Assembly: GCF_021654135.1 (NCBI RefSeq)
Contig: NZ_JAKGSD010000060.1
Location: 1-50,139, forward strand
Direction of reading: 5' to 3'
DNA length: 50,139 bases
Origin: Amycolatopsis tucumanensis
Lineage (GTDB): Bacteria > Actinomycetota > Actinomycetes > Mycobacteriales > Pseudonocardiaceae
This document shows, in pieces, positions 15,844-22,569 of this stretch. The notes beneath the pieces are model-generated. The model saw only the letters and a program-made list of their open reading frames with translations, was not told where the DNA came from and made no database searches. The position numbers and the translations under genes are program-made. Within the stretch, counting starts at the first letter, position 1, and every line of letters starts with the position of its first letter.

Positions 15844-16749
15844 ATGAAGGCAATCGCACTGCAGGAGTACGGTTCGGCGGACGACCTCCGGCTGGCCGAG
15901 CTCCCGGATCCCAAGGTCGGTCCGGGGGAGGTCCTGGTCAGGGTCAAGGCCGCCGGTGTCAACCCGGTCGACTGGAAGCTCGCCGCGGGCGGGCTGGACG
16001 GCCTGATGGAGGTCCGATTCCCGCTGGTGCCCGGCTGGGACGTGGCCGGGGTGGTCGAGAAGGTGGGATTCGACTCCGGGGAGTTTTCCGTCGGCGACGA
16101 GGTTTTCGGCTACGTCCGCAAGGACTGGGTGCAGCAGGGCGCATACGCCGAGCTGGTGACCGCGAACGTGCGGATGCTCGCGAAGAAGCCGCGTTCGCTG
16201 GACTTCGCGCAGGCGGCCGGCGTGCCGCTGGCGGGGCAGACGGCGTACCGCTCGCTGAAGCGCGTCGGGCTGCGGGCCGGTGAGACGGTGCTGATCCACG
16301 CCGCGGCCGGTGGCGTCGGGTCGTTCGGCACGCAGATCGCGGTCGCGCTCGGCGCGCGGGTGATCGGCACGGCGAGCGAGCGCAACCACGACTACCTGCG
16401 TGAGCTGGGCGCGGAGCCGGTCACCTACGGCGAGGGCCTGGCGGACCGGCTTCGTGAACTGGGCCCGATCGACGCCGCGGTGGACTTCGTGGGCGGCGAC
16501 GCGGTGGAGGTGTCCCGGGAGTTCGTGAGCCCGGACCGGATCGCGTCGATCGCCAACCCGGAGGTCGGCGCGCACGGCTACGTGTGGGTCCGCCCGGACG
16601 GCGCCGAGCTGGCCGAGCTGGCGAGCCTGGCGGACGAGGGCAAGCTGACGGTGCACGTCGAGCGGACGTTCCCGCTCGCCGAGGCCGCCGACGCGTGGCG
16701 CCTGAGCCAGCAGGGCCGCACGCGCGGGAAGATCGTGCTGACGGTCTAG
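15844..16749 (+). CDS. NADP-dependent quinone-oxidoreductase-like MDR protein
   Basis: 301 residues of the zinc-free medium-chain dehydrogenase family: GEVLVRVKAAGVNPVDWKL, GWDVAGVVEKVG, PLAGQTAYRSL and the nucleotide-binding turn HAAAGGVGSFGTQIA near residue 150. The family reduces quinones or enones with NADPH in the cytoplasm. Zinc-ligand cysteines are absent. The start is ATG 15844. The last codons run directly into the MITE-like element: the TAG stop is part of its CTAG end, so the native stop may have been replaced. C-terminal TRGKIVLTV is the usual end of the family, so little is lost. Confidence 0.9.
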   Translation: MKAIALQEYGSADDLRLAELPDPKVGPGEVLVRVKAAGVNPVDWKLAAGGLDGLMEVRFPLVPGWDVAGVVEKVGFDSGEFSVGDEVFGYVRKDWVQQGAYAELVTANVRMLAKKPRSLDFAQAAGVPLAGQTAYRSLKRVGLRAGETVLIHAAAGGVGSFGTQIAVALGARVIGTASERNHDYLRELGAEPVTYGEGLADRLRELGPIDAAVDFVGGDAVEVSREFVSPDRIASIANPEVGAHGYVWVRPDGAELAELASLADEGKLTVHVERTFPLAEAADAWRLSQQGRTRGKIVLTV

Positions 16750-16915
16750 CCGTAGGGATCATCGACGTTGTCGATCGAGGCGAAGACCTCCGTGTCGGGT
16801 GCTGCCACCTATTCCCGCCATCCTTGAACGACCGCACGGCAGCACTGCCCACACCGCCCTCAACGGCCAACCACCCATCACCGGCGTCATCAACCTCGCG
16901 GGGCACTACGGCTAG
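16746..16915. mobile_element. MITE-like element with CTAG ends
   Basis: A 170-bp non-coding block bounded by CTAGCCGTAG at 16746-16755 and its exact inverse CTACGGCTAG at 16906-16915. Beyond CTAG the two ends match at 15 of 21 positions, including a shared GTTG at the inner edge. CTAG at both sides could be a four-base target duplication (IS5-family elements favour such YTAR sites). No transposase is encoded. The left end resembles the sequence from 50085 onwards. Both flanking genes, on opposite strands, end with the TAG within the CTAG. Confidence 0.7.
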
Positions 16916-17304
16916 CCGACGAAGATGCAGAACGGGTGCCCGGCCGGATCGGCGTAGACGTACAACGGTTCGTCGGGGTCGTCGCTGCGGTCGCGGAGCA
17001 GCCGGGCGCCGAGGTGAAGGGCCCGCTCGTGCTGGGCTTCCAGTTCGGCCTTGGTGGGCACGGTGAGGTCGAGGTGCAGCTGCTGCGGCACGGGGCCGTC
17101 CGGCCACGTCGCCGCCGGCAGGGTGTCGACCTGCTGGAAGGCCAGCTGGGGGCGCCCGTCCGGGGTGCGGAGCACGAGCCAGTCGGCGTCGCCGTCCTCG
17201 TCGCCCGGCCGGTACACGAGCCCGAGCAGCTCGCGGTAGAACTCCGCGAGCCGCCGGGCGTCGGTGCAGTCGAGGACGACCTGGCAGAACGTCGGCAGGG
17301 TCAT
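16912..17304 (-). CDS. VOC-superfamily (glyoxalase/bleomycin-resistance fold) protein
   Basis: 130 residues with the paired beta-alpha-beta-beta-beta modules: FCQVVLDCTDARRLAEFYREL at the N terminus, LHLDLTV in the middle and YADPAGHPFCIFVG at the end. The role may be a small-molecule metalloenzyme or a binding protein; it cannot be refined. I prefer ATG 17304, where GCAGGA lies eight bases upstream, over the ATG at 17313. The TAG stop lies in the CTAG end of the adjacent MITE-like element, although the protein ends at the normal family position. Confidence 0.87.
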   Translation of the reverse strand: MTLPTFCQVVLDCTDARRLAEFYRELLGLVYRPGDEDGDADWLVLRTPDGRPQLAFQQVDTLPAATWPDGPVPQQLHLDLTVPTKAELEAQHERALHLGARLLRDRSDDPDEPLYVYADPAGHPFCIFVG

Positions 17305-17368
17305 GCCGATCATCCTGCCGCAGCCCGTCCGCCGCGGCAGGACAACGTGATCCGGCCCGGCTCGCCGG

Positions 17369-17821
17369 TCAGCTCACCGCGCGCTCGACCAGCGCCGCGA
17401 TCTTCTCCTCCACCTCGGAAGTGACACCGGTCAGGGCGAAACCGGTCGGCCACATCGGACCGTCGTCGAGCGACGCCTGGTCGCTGAACCCGAGCGTGGC
17501 GTAACGCGCCTTGAACTTCTCCGCGCTCTGGAAGAAGCACACGACCTTGCCGTCCAGAGCGTAGGCGGGCATGCCGTACCACAGCTTCGGTTCGAGGACC
17601 GGCGCGGCGGCCCGGACCACGGCGTGGACGCGCTCGGCCATCGCTCTGTCCGACGGCGTCATCGCGGCGATCTTCGCGAGCACGTCCTGCTCGGCCTGCG
17701 CCGCCTTGTCCGCCCGGGAGCCGCGACGGGCCGCGGCCTTCAGCTCCTTCGCGTGGTCCCGCATCGCGGCCCGTTCTTCGGCGGTGAAGCCCTCGTGCTT
17801 CGTGCCCGCACTGCTGCCCAT
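17369..17821 (-). CDS. DUF1801 (iron-chaperone-like YdhG family) protein
   Basis: 150 residues. The N-terminal third is charged and helical (FTAEERAAMRDHAKELKAAARRG); the DUF1801 core follows (EPKLWYGMPAYALDGKVVCFFQSAEKFKARYATLGF, residues ~80-120). The family is weakly linked to frataxin-like iron handling; function here is unproven. AAGGAGG sits six bases before ATG 17821, an excellent ribosome site. It is divergent from a TetR gene; two near-identical palindromes lie between them, so the TetR protein very probably controls both. Confidence 0.88.
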   Translation of the reverse strand: MGSSAGTKHEGFTAEERAAMRDHAKELKAAARRGSRADKAAQAEQDVLAKIAAMTPSDRAMAERVHAVVRAAAPVLEPKLWYGMPAYALDGKVVCFFQSAEKFKARYATLGFSDQASLDDGPMWPTGFALTGVTSEVEEKIAALVERAVS

Positions 17822-17841
17822 GGTGACCTCCTTCAGGTTAT

Positions 17842-17858
17842 CGGCACGCACCGTGCCG
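17842..17858. promoter_or_regulatory. TetR-type operator, DUF1801 side
   Basis: CGGCACG-CAC-CGTGCCG, a perfect 7+7 palindrome with a three-base centre. It lies 21 bp upstream of the DUF1801 start. Counting TAT and TTG at the edges it matches the inverse of the second site at 21 of 23 positions. Confidence 0.78.
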
Positions 17859-17896
17859 TTGCGCCTCATGATGTAGCGAGCCTGTCTGGCTGTCAA

Positions 17897-17913
17897 CGGC
17901 ACGCAGCGTGCCG
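17897..17913. promoter_or_regulatory. TetR-type operator, tetR side
   Basis: CGGCACG-CAG-CGTGCCG, the mirror of the site at 17842 and 55 bp from it (about five helical turns). It abuts TAGGAT at 17915-17920, the probable -10 of the tetR gene. Confidence 0.78.
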
Positions 17914-17927
17914 ATAGGATGCGGGAC

Positions 17928-18530
17928 ATGACCGACCAGCCTCGGCGCCGCGGCGCCGCCCGGACGGACGAACTGCTGCAGGTGACGCTCGACCTGGCCA
18001 CGGAGGTCGGGTACGCGGGCCTCAACATCGAGGCGGTCGCGCGCCGGGCCGGCGTCGGGAAGCACACGATCTACCGGCGCTGGCCGTCGATGGCCGCGCT
18101 GCTGCTGGACGCGCTCAGTCGCGTGTGGACGACCGACCTGGACTACCACGACACCGGCGACGTCCGGGCCGACCTGCGTGAGCAGTTCCTGCGGTCCGCG
18201 CCCGCGCTCTCCCAGCCGCCGATCGGCCCGGTCTACCGCGCGGTGATCGCCGAAGCCCAGTCCGACGCCGCGTTGCGGGAGACCCTGCACGAGCGGTTCC
18301 TGGCGACCGTCGAACAGAGCACCTTCGACCGGATCGCCCGAGCCCAGCGTGCCGGCGAACTGGTCGCCGACGCGGATCTGCGCTTTCCGGCAGAGGTTCT
18401 CTGCGGCACCCTCTACTACCGCTGGTTGCTGTCCACGAAGCCGATCGACGAGGAGGCCGTGAACAGCCTGGTCGACATGTTCATGGCCGCCTACGGCGCG
18501 GGTTCACGCGTCTCCGGCGGACCCGCGTGA
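17928..18530 (+). CDS. TetR-family regulator
   Basis: 200 residues from ATG 17928. HTH at residues ~15-60 (VTLDLATEVGYAGLNIEAVARRAGVGKHTIYRRWPS), then a C-terminal ligand domain of the TetR_C_16/AefR style. An ATG nine bases upstream is in frame, but TAGGAT at 17915-17920 places the likely transcript start at 17926-17928, so a leaderless message from 17928 fits better. It is divergent from the DUF1801 gene and shares a matched operator pair with it. Ligand unknown. Confidence 0.9.
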   Translation: MTDQPRRRGAARTDELLQVTLDLATEVGYAGLNIEAVARRAGVGKHTIYRRWPSMAALLLDALSRVWTTDLDYHDTGDVRADLREQFLRSAPALSQPPIGPVYRAVIAEAQSDAALRETLHERFLATVEQSTFDRIARAQRAGELVADADLRFPAEVLCGTLYYRWLLSTKPIDEEAVNSLVDMFMAAYGAGSRVSGGPA

Positions 18531-18599
18531 TCTGGTCGTACGCCCGATGGGACTTGTCGGCACGGTGCCGAGCGCTCGGCGACGAGCGCATCCGTATCG

Positions 18600-18785
18600 A
18601 CGCTCTTGCTTGAACGCTTCGGCTACGGCCCCGACGGGCGCCTGGTCGTCGACGAGCGCGGACCGCTCGCGCGGCGGCCCTGCGACTTCCGCCACGCTGC
18701 GGTGAGCACCTGGCTGGGGCGGGGGTTTTGCGGCCACGGTGGCGCAGTGGGCGGGGCAGTCGGTCTCCGTGCAGCGTGCACACAA
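18600..18785 (+). pseudogene. Tyrosine-recombinase (integrase) C-terminal remnant
   Basis: The plus strand encodes LARRPCDFRHAAVSTWL, the conserved box around the catalytic Arg-His of phage/AICE integrases (usually RPYDLRHAAVSTWL). After a frameshift in the G-rich run near 18720 it continues AATVAQWAGQSVSVQRAH, matching the VAEWAGHSVEV box, with the second His changed to Gln. Everything upstream and the catalytic Tyr are missing. It points towards the 3' end of tRNA-Arg, where such elements integrate. A fossil of a lost integrative element is the natural reading. Confidence 0.75.
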
Positions 18786-18824
18786 ATCCCCGATCTTGAT
18801 CGGGGTCCGCCGGTGAACATGAAT

Positions 18825-18862
18825 CGGCCCCTACCGCGTTCTCGCTGGTAGGGGCCGGTTTT
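18825..18862 (+). terminator. Rho-independent terminator-like hairpin
   Basis: CGGCCCCTACC at 18825-18835 pairs with GGTAGGGGCCG at 18847-18857 (11 bp), followed by TTTT. It also lies just downstream of the minus-strand tRNA-Arg and could terminate that transcript as a simple hairpin. A second inverted repeat, CCCCGATC-TT-GATCGGGG, is at 18788-18805. Confidence 0.75.
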
Positions 18863-18879
18863 GTGTGTAGGAACCTGGG

Positions 18880-18952
18880 TGCCCTCGGCAGGATTCGAAC
18901 CTGCGACACCTGCCTCCGGAGGGCAGTGCTCTATCCCCTGAGCTACGAGGGC
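18880..18952 (-). tRNA. tRNA-Arg (anticodon CCG)
   Basis: A 73-nt cloverleaf on the minus strand: acceptor GCCCTCG pairs with CGAGGGC, discriminator A; D-arm with AGCTCAGGGGATAGAGC; anticodon stem CTGCC/GGCAG with loop CTCCGGA giving anticodon CCG; T-arm GCAGGTTCGAATCCTGC. CCA is not encoded. It reads CGG codons, common in this GC-rich genome. An integrase fossil lies beyond its 3' end. Confidence 0.97.
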
Positions 18953-19060
18953 CCATCGCTGGGCGACGTGACACAGCCTAGCGCACCCGTGTTTCCGCCC
19001 CGTGAGCGGCTACCCCTTCGGAGGGGGCGGCGCGGTCGCCGCTCGGTTAGGCTGCGCGAA

Positions 19061-19079
19061 GAAGGCAAGCCTTACCTGC
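19061..19079. promoter_or_regulatory. DtxR/IdeR-like box upstream of the CDF exporter gene
   Basis: GAAGGCAAGCCTTACCTGC agrees at about 12 of 19 positions with the actinobacterial iron-box consensus when read on the minus strand. It lies about 25 bp upstream of the TATATT -10 at 19105. A role for another metal sensor is possible. Confidence 0.35.
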
Positions 19080-19081
19080 CA

Positions 19082-19110
19082 TTGCATACATGCGCATATC
19101 ACTATATATT
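19082..19110 (+). promoter_or_regulatory. Promoter of the CDF exporter gene
   Basis: An unusually AT-rich island in this GC-rich region: TTGCAT at 19082-19087 and TATATT at 19105-19110 (spacer 17). The palindrome ATGCGCAT at 19090-19097 sits inside the spacer, where a MerR- or ArsR-type metal sensor could act. GAGGAGG follows nine bases before the start codon. Confidence 0.55.
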
Positions 19111-19141
19111 CCGGGTGCGGGACAGAGGAGGACACCAGCGC

Positions 19142-20059
19142 ATGGGACACGGCCACGGACACGGGCACCAGCCGCCCGGTAGCGCGTCCGCCCGCTACTT
19201 GCCACGGCTCGCCGCGGCGCTCGGGATCGGCCTCGCCTTCCTGTTGCTCGAAGTCGTCGTCGGGGTGGTCACCGGGTCGCTCGCGTTGATCTCCGACGCC
19301 GGGCACATGCTCACCGACGTCCTCGGGCTGGCGATGGCCCTCACGGCGATCGTCCTGGCGCGGCGGTCCGGGCCGACCTACCGGCGCACCTTCGGGCTCT
19401 ACCGGGCCGAGGTGCTCGCCGCGCTGGCCAACGCCGTCCTGCTCTTCGGGGTGGCAGGCTACGTGATCTTCGAGGCCGTCGAGCGGCTCGCGAACCCGCC
19501 GGAGGTGCCCGGCCTGCCCGTGCTGCTCGTGGCGGTCGCCGGGCTCGCCGCGAACCTCGTCGCCTTCGCCCTGCTCCGCGACGGCTCCAAGGAGAGCCTC
19601 AACCTGCGCGGCGCGTACCTGGAGGTCCTCGCCGACCTGATCGGGTCGGTCGGCGTCCTCGTCAGCGGCGTGATCACCCTGACCACCGGCTGGCGCTACG
19701 CCGACGCCCTCATCGGTGTCGCGATCGGACTGTTCGTGCTGCCGCGCACCTTCACCCTCGCCCGGCGGGCGCTGCGCATCCTGTTCCAGCACGCCCCCGC
19801 CGAGGTGGACGTCGAACGCATCAGCGCGGACCTCGCCGAGCTCGCCGGCGTGTGCGACGTGCACGACCTGCACGTGTGGACGCTCACCTCGGGCATGGAG
19901 GTCGCCTCCGCGCACCTCACCCTGGAACGCACCGCGCAGCCGGCCGAGGTGCTCGCCGCCGCGCAGACGCTCCTCAAGGACCAGTACTCGATCGAGCACG
20001 CCACGCTGCAGTGCGAACCACGCGAATCGGCGGCGCGATGCCAGGAACTCAGCTGGTGA
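19142..20059 (+). CDS. CDF metal-cation exporter (CzcD/ZitB-like)
   Basis: 305 residues: a His-rich start (MGHGHGHGHQ), six membrane helices and a cytoplasmic C-terminal domain (VCDVHDLHVWTLTSGMEVASAHL). Helix 2 carries SLALISDAGHMLTDV with the expected His/Asp metal site. In helix 5 the usual His-x3-Asp reads EVLAD, so one His is Glu. The family exports Zn, Co, Cd or similar ions by proton antiport. GAGGAGG lies nine bases before ATG 19142. A metal-responsive promoter region is upstream. The metal is inferred as zinc or a related divalent ion; the helix-5 change may alter selectivity. Confidence 0.92.
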   Translation: MGHGHGHGHQPPGSASARYLPRLAAALGIGLAFLLLEVVVGVVTGSLALISDAGHMLTDVLGLAMALTAIVLARRSGPTYRRTFGLYRAEVLAALANAVLLFGVAGYVIFEAVERLANPPEVPGLPVLLVAVAGLAANLVAFALLRDGSKESLNLRGAYLEVLADLIGSVGVLVSGVITLTTGWRYADALIGVAIGLFVLPRTFTLARRALRILFQHAPAEVDVERISADLAELAGVCDVHDLHVWTLTSGMEVASAHLTLERTAQPAEVLAAAQTLLKDQYSIEHATLQCEPRESAARCQELSW

Positions 20060-20089
20060 CCACGGCTGGGCTTGCTCCGCTCTGCACCC

Positions 20090-20865
20090 TCAATCCGCCG
20101 TAGCAGCCGCCGGGTCTCCGTCTATCCACCAAGCCGGAGGCCACCCGGGCAGGGGAGGGGCCGCAGCCCCGAAAGCCGCGACTTTCCACTCCTCGCCGAT
20201 CTTGTGCATCAGCAGATCCATCGAAACCGGCAGCACGGATGGGGTGTGCACCAAGTACCCGTCCGAGTGCGTGCCGAGTGGTGCCATGCGGACGAGTTCA
20301 CAGCCCGGCCCCACACAACGTCGTCGGCTCGATACTCCTCAGCGCTGTGATGCTGCCTCTCCCCAAGCTCGCATGCGCTATGGCCGTCCTTCTTCGACGG
20401 CGAGAAATCGCAGTTTCTTCATGCCAGTTCGATTCACTGATAAGCCACGCTTCGGCATACCGTCCGTTGACGATGTGGTTTCGCCACTCGATCGCCCGTG
20501 CAACCGGCCCATCGATGTCAGCGACCCGCTGGAGGTCTTCCGGGGGCAAGTTGCTGAGGTTCTCCGGGGTCAGATCTTCGACCAGACGGCGGGTTACCTG
20601 CTCGACCTTCCTGGCCAGGAACCCTTCGCTCGACGAAGAAGAGAACAGCGAACACGATGAGGGCCGAGCCGAACTGCAACTCAGTTGATGACCAGATCGG
20701 ATTCGAAGCCGGCCATAGCGGACTGGTGAGAATGGACAGGAGGGTAAGGAGCAGGCCCACCAGGCCCACTAGCCACAACCACCCCGGTCGAACCACTTCT
20801 TGAGGTTCTGACGGTGCATCCGGCAGCAGCGGGACGGGCTCCAGGCCGGACAATTCAGGAGTCAT
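20090..20865 (-). pseudogene. Frameshifted gene for a two-helix membrane protein
   Basis: One protein is spread over three frames of the minus strand. The first ~86 residues (from ATG 20865) are MTPELSGLEPVPLLPD followed by two hydrophobic helices (GWLWLVGLVGLLLTLLSIL and SALIVFAVLFFVERR). The reading then shifts near 20623 into VEQVTRRLVEDLTPENLSNL and EWRNHIVNGRYAEAWLISES, and again near 20320 into GPGCELVRMAPLGTHSDGYL and SMDLLMHKIGEEWKVAAFG, ending at 20090. The three segments read as consecutive parts of one ~250-residue protein. I do not recognise the family. Base composition is visibly less GC-rich than the neighbours. Sequencing error is the alternative to decay. Confidence 0.6.
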
Positions 20866-20959
20866 AGGGCGCGCTTCCTAACAGTCGCACCCAGCCAATT
20901 CACCGACAATTCACGCACCGTCGGTTTCCGGCCGCGGAGAGCGTCGACGAAACAGGGCG

Positions 20960-21667
20960 TCAGGGGAAGGGCAGCGGCTGCGCGCCCCGCGCGGTGAGCA
21001 TGTTCCGCATCACCGTCATCTCCGCCCCCTGCGAGGTCAGGATGCTCTGCGTCAGCGCCTTCACCGCGGACACCGACGTGTGATCGTGCGCGTACTGCGC
21101 CATCTCGGTGCCGCCCTGGTGGTGCCTCAGCATCAGCTGCAGGAAGTACACGTCCAGCTCGGTGCCGGACAGCGAGCGCAGCTTCGCCAGCTCGTCGTTG
21201 GTCGCCATGCCCGGCATCGGCGCGCCCGCGGCCGCCGCGGCCGACGACGACGGCGCCATCGCCATGTGGTCGTGCCCGGCGTCGGCCGTCATCCACGTCA
21301 TGTACTCGCCCGTGGCCTGCTCGGGCTGGCCCCACAGCATGAGCCAGCCCTTCATCCGGCCGACCTGCTCGCGCTGCGTGGACTCGATGTCGAACGCCAG
21401 CTGCTTCAGCTGCGGATCGCTCGTGTGGTCGCGCTCCCAGCTGGCCATGGTCACGGCCTGCAGGTGGTGCACCGACATGTCCTGCGCGAACCCGACCTCG
21501 ACCGAACCCTCCGCGGGCGTGGCGGAGGTCCCCGGGCCCTTCGCCAGAGACGTCAGGAACATCCCGAGCACCGCGCCGACCAGCAGCACCACGACCACCG
21601 TCGCGCCGATGACGACCGGCCGGGGGCCCGGCCGGTCCGCCACCGGGGCGTCTTCTTCGTCCGCCAT
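20960..21667 (-). CDS. DUF305 (CopM-like) membrane-anchored protein
   Basis: 235 residues: one N-terminal helix (VVIGATVVVVLLVGAVLGMF, residues 18-37) and an extracytoplasmic four-helix DUF305 domain with paired His motifs (MSVHHLQAVTMA at 65-76 and MLRHHQGGTEMA near 184) and many Met and His residues. DUF305 proteins such as cyanobacterial CopM bind copper. ATG 21667 lies five bases after the stop of the DUF3105 gene, so the two form an operon. Copper handling outside the membrane is inferred from the family and the metal-rich motifs. Confidence 0.9.
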   Translation of the reverse strand: MADEEDAPVADRPGPRPVVIGATVVVVLLVGAVLGMFLTSLAKGPGTSATPAEGSVEVGFAQDMSVHHLQAVTMASWERDHTSDPQLKQLAFDIESTQREQVGRMKGWLMLWGQPEQATGEYMTWMTADAGHDHMAMAPSSSAAAAAGAPMPGMATNDELAKLRSLSGTELDVYFLQLMLRHHQGGTEMAQYAHDHTSVSAVKALTQSILTSQGAEMTVMRNMLTARGAQPLPFP

Positions 21668-21672
21668 CAGGA

Positions 21673-22467
21673 TCAGGACGTCGGCATCGTGCTGGTGTCC
21701 TGCTGCGTGCCCGCGGAACCCTGGTAGTCCATCGGCTTCGCGTCCGGGCCCGGCGGCGTCGGGTCGAACGGCGGCGGGTTGTCCGGGTCGAAGGCGCCCG
21801 CGCCGAGGGCGTCGCACGAGGCACCGACCTCCGGGTAGGTGTTCTGGTTGGTCCGCAGCGCGGTGATGAACTGGTCGATCCGCTCGTCGGTGGCCGAGTC
21901 GAGCTTCAGCTGGTGGCCCCACGACTGCAGCGAGATCGGCTTGTCCAGCCCGGGGTAGGGCGACATCATCGTGTACGGCTTGCCCTCGACCTTGGACTTG
22001 AGCGTGTTCAGCGCGTCACCGGTCACCTGGTCGGGGTTGTAGGCGATCCACACGGCCCCGTGCTCGAGCGAGTGCACCATGTTCTCCGTGCGCACCGCGA
22101 CGGGGTAGACGACGCCGTTGCACGCCGCCCAGTAGCCGTCGTGCGGCCCGCCGTAGGGCGGCGAGTGGTCGTAGGCCACCCGCTCGGTCGGCAGGATGTG
22201 CACGCTGGCCTGGTACTGGCCGGTGACGATGCCGGGGATGCTCAGCGACGGGTCCGGGTTGTCCGCGGTGGGCGCCCAGCTCGCCAGCGCGCGCTTGGGC
22301 GCCGACTGGACCAGGTAGTAGGTGACCACCACGGCGGCGAGCGCGACCACCGCGACCACCGAGATGATCGTGCCCCAGGGCACACCCTTCTTGGACACCA
22401 CCGAGCCGCGGGCCGCCTTCACGCTGCCCTTCTTCGGTGCGCCCTTCTTCTTAGTGCCGCTGGCCAT
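21673..22467 (-). CDS. DUF3105 membrane-anchored protein
   Basis: 264 residues. A Lys-rich N terminus (GTKKKGAPKKGSVKAARG) precedes one helix (IISVVAVVALAAVVVTYYLV), then an extracellular domain with the DUF3105 blocks YDHSPPYGGPHDGYW and NMVHSLEHGAVWIAYNP; conserved His, Tyr and Cys residues suggest metal binding. Function is not established. The start is ATG 22467; a TTG 21 bp upstream is in frame. It is the first gene of an operon with DUF305. A TACCCGGGTA palindrome lies 28 bp upstream. Confidence 0.88.
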   Translation of the reverse strand: MASGTKKKGAPKKGSVKAARGSVVSKKGVPWGTIISVVAVVALAAVVVTYYLVQSAPKRALASWAPTADNPDPSLSIPGIVTGQYQASVHILPTERVAYDHSPPYGGPHDGYWAACNGVVYPVAVRTENMVHSLEHGAVWIAYNPDQVTGDALNTLKSKVEGKPYTMMSPYPGLDKPISLQSWGHQLKLDSATDERIDQFITALRTNQNTYPEVGASCDALGAGAFDPDNPPPFDPTPPGPDAKPMDYQGSAGTQQDTSTMPTS

Positions 22468-22493
22468 GGCTCCCGCGTCTCCCGTCAAGTGGA

Positions 22494-22507
22494 TATACCC
22501 GGGTAGA
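22494..22507. promoter_or_regulatory. Palindrome upstream of DUF3105-DUF305 operon, CsoR-like
   Basis: TATACCCGGGTAGA, with the perfect core TACCCGGGTA. Its shape recalls actinobacterial copper-sensor (CsoR) boxes with facing CCC/GGG runs flanked by AT, but the spacing is shorter. Its place just upstream of a likely copper-binding operon supports the idea without proving it. Confidence 0.4.
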
Positions 22508-22557
22508 GTTTAGGGACCCCGTGTTCGGTCCCTGTCAACGGCCGAGGTCGCGGCCCT

Positions 22558-22563
22558 TACACT
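22558..22563 (+). promoter_or_regulatory. -10 element of argS, leaderless
   Basis: TACACT ends six bases before the GTG start of argS; no Shine-Dalgarno sequence is present. This is the spacing expected if transcription begins at the start codon. Confidence 0.5.
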
Positions 22564-22569
22564 CGGCTG

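Noticed and set aside
16421..17107. A 228-residue minus-strand frame running through the MITE-like element
   Set aside because: Out of frame with the flanking real genes; no transposase motif within the element part.
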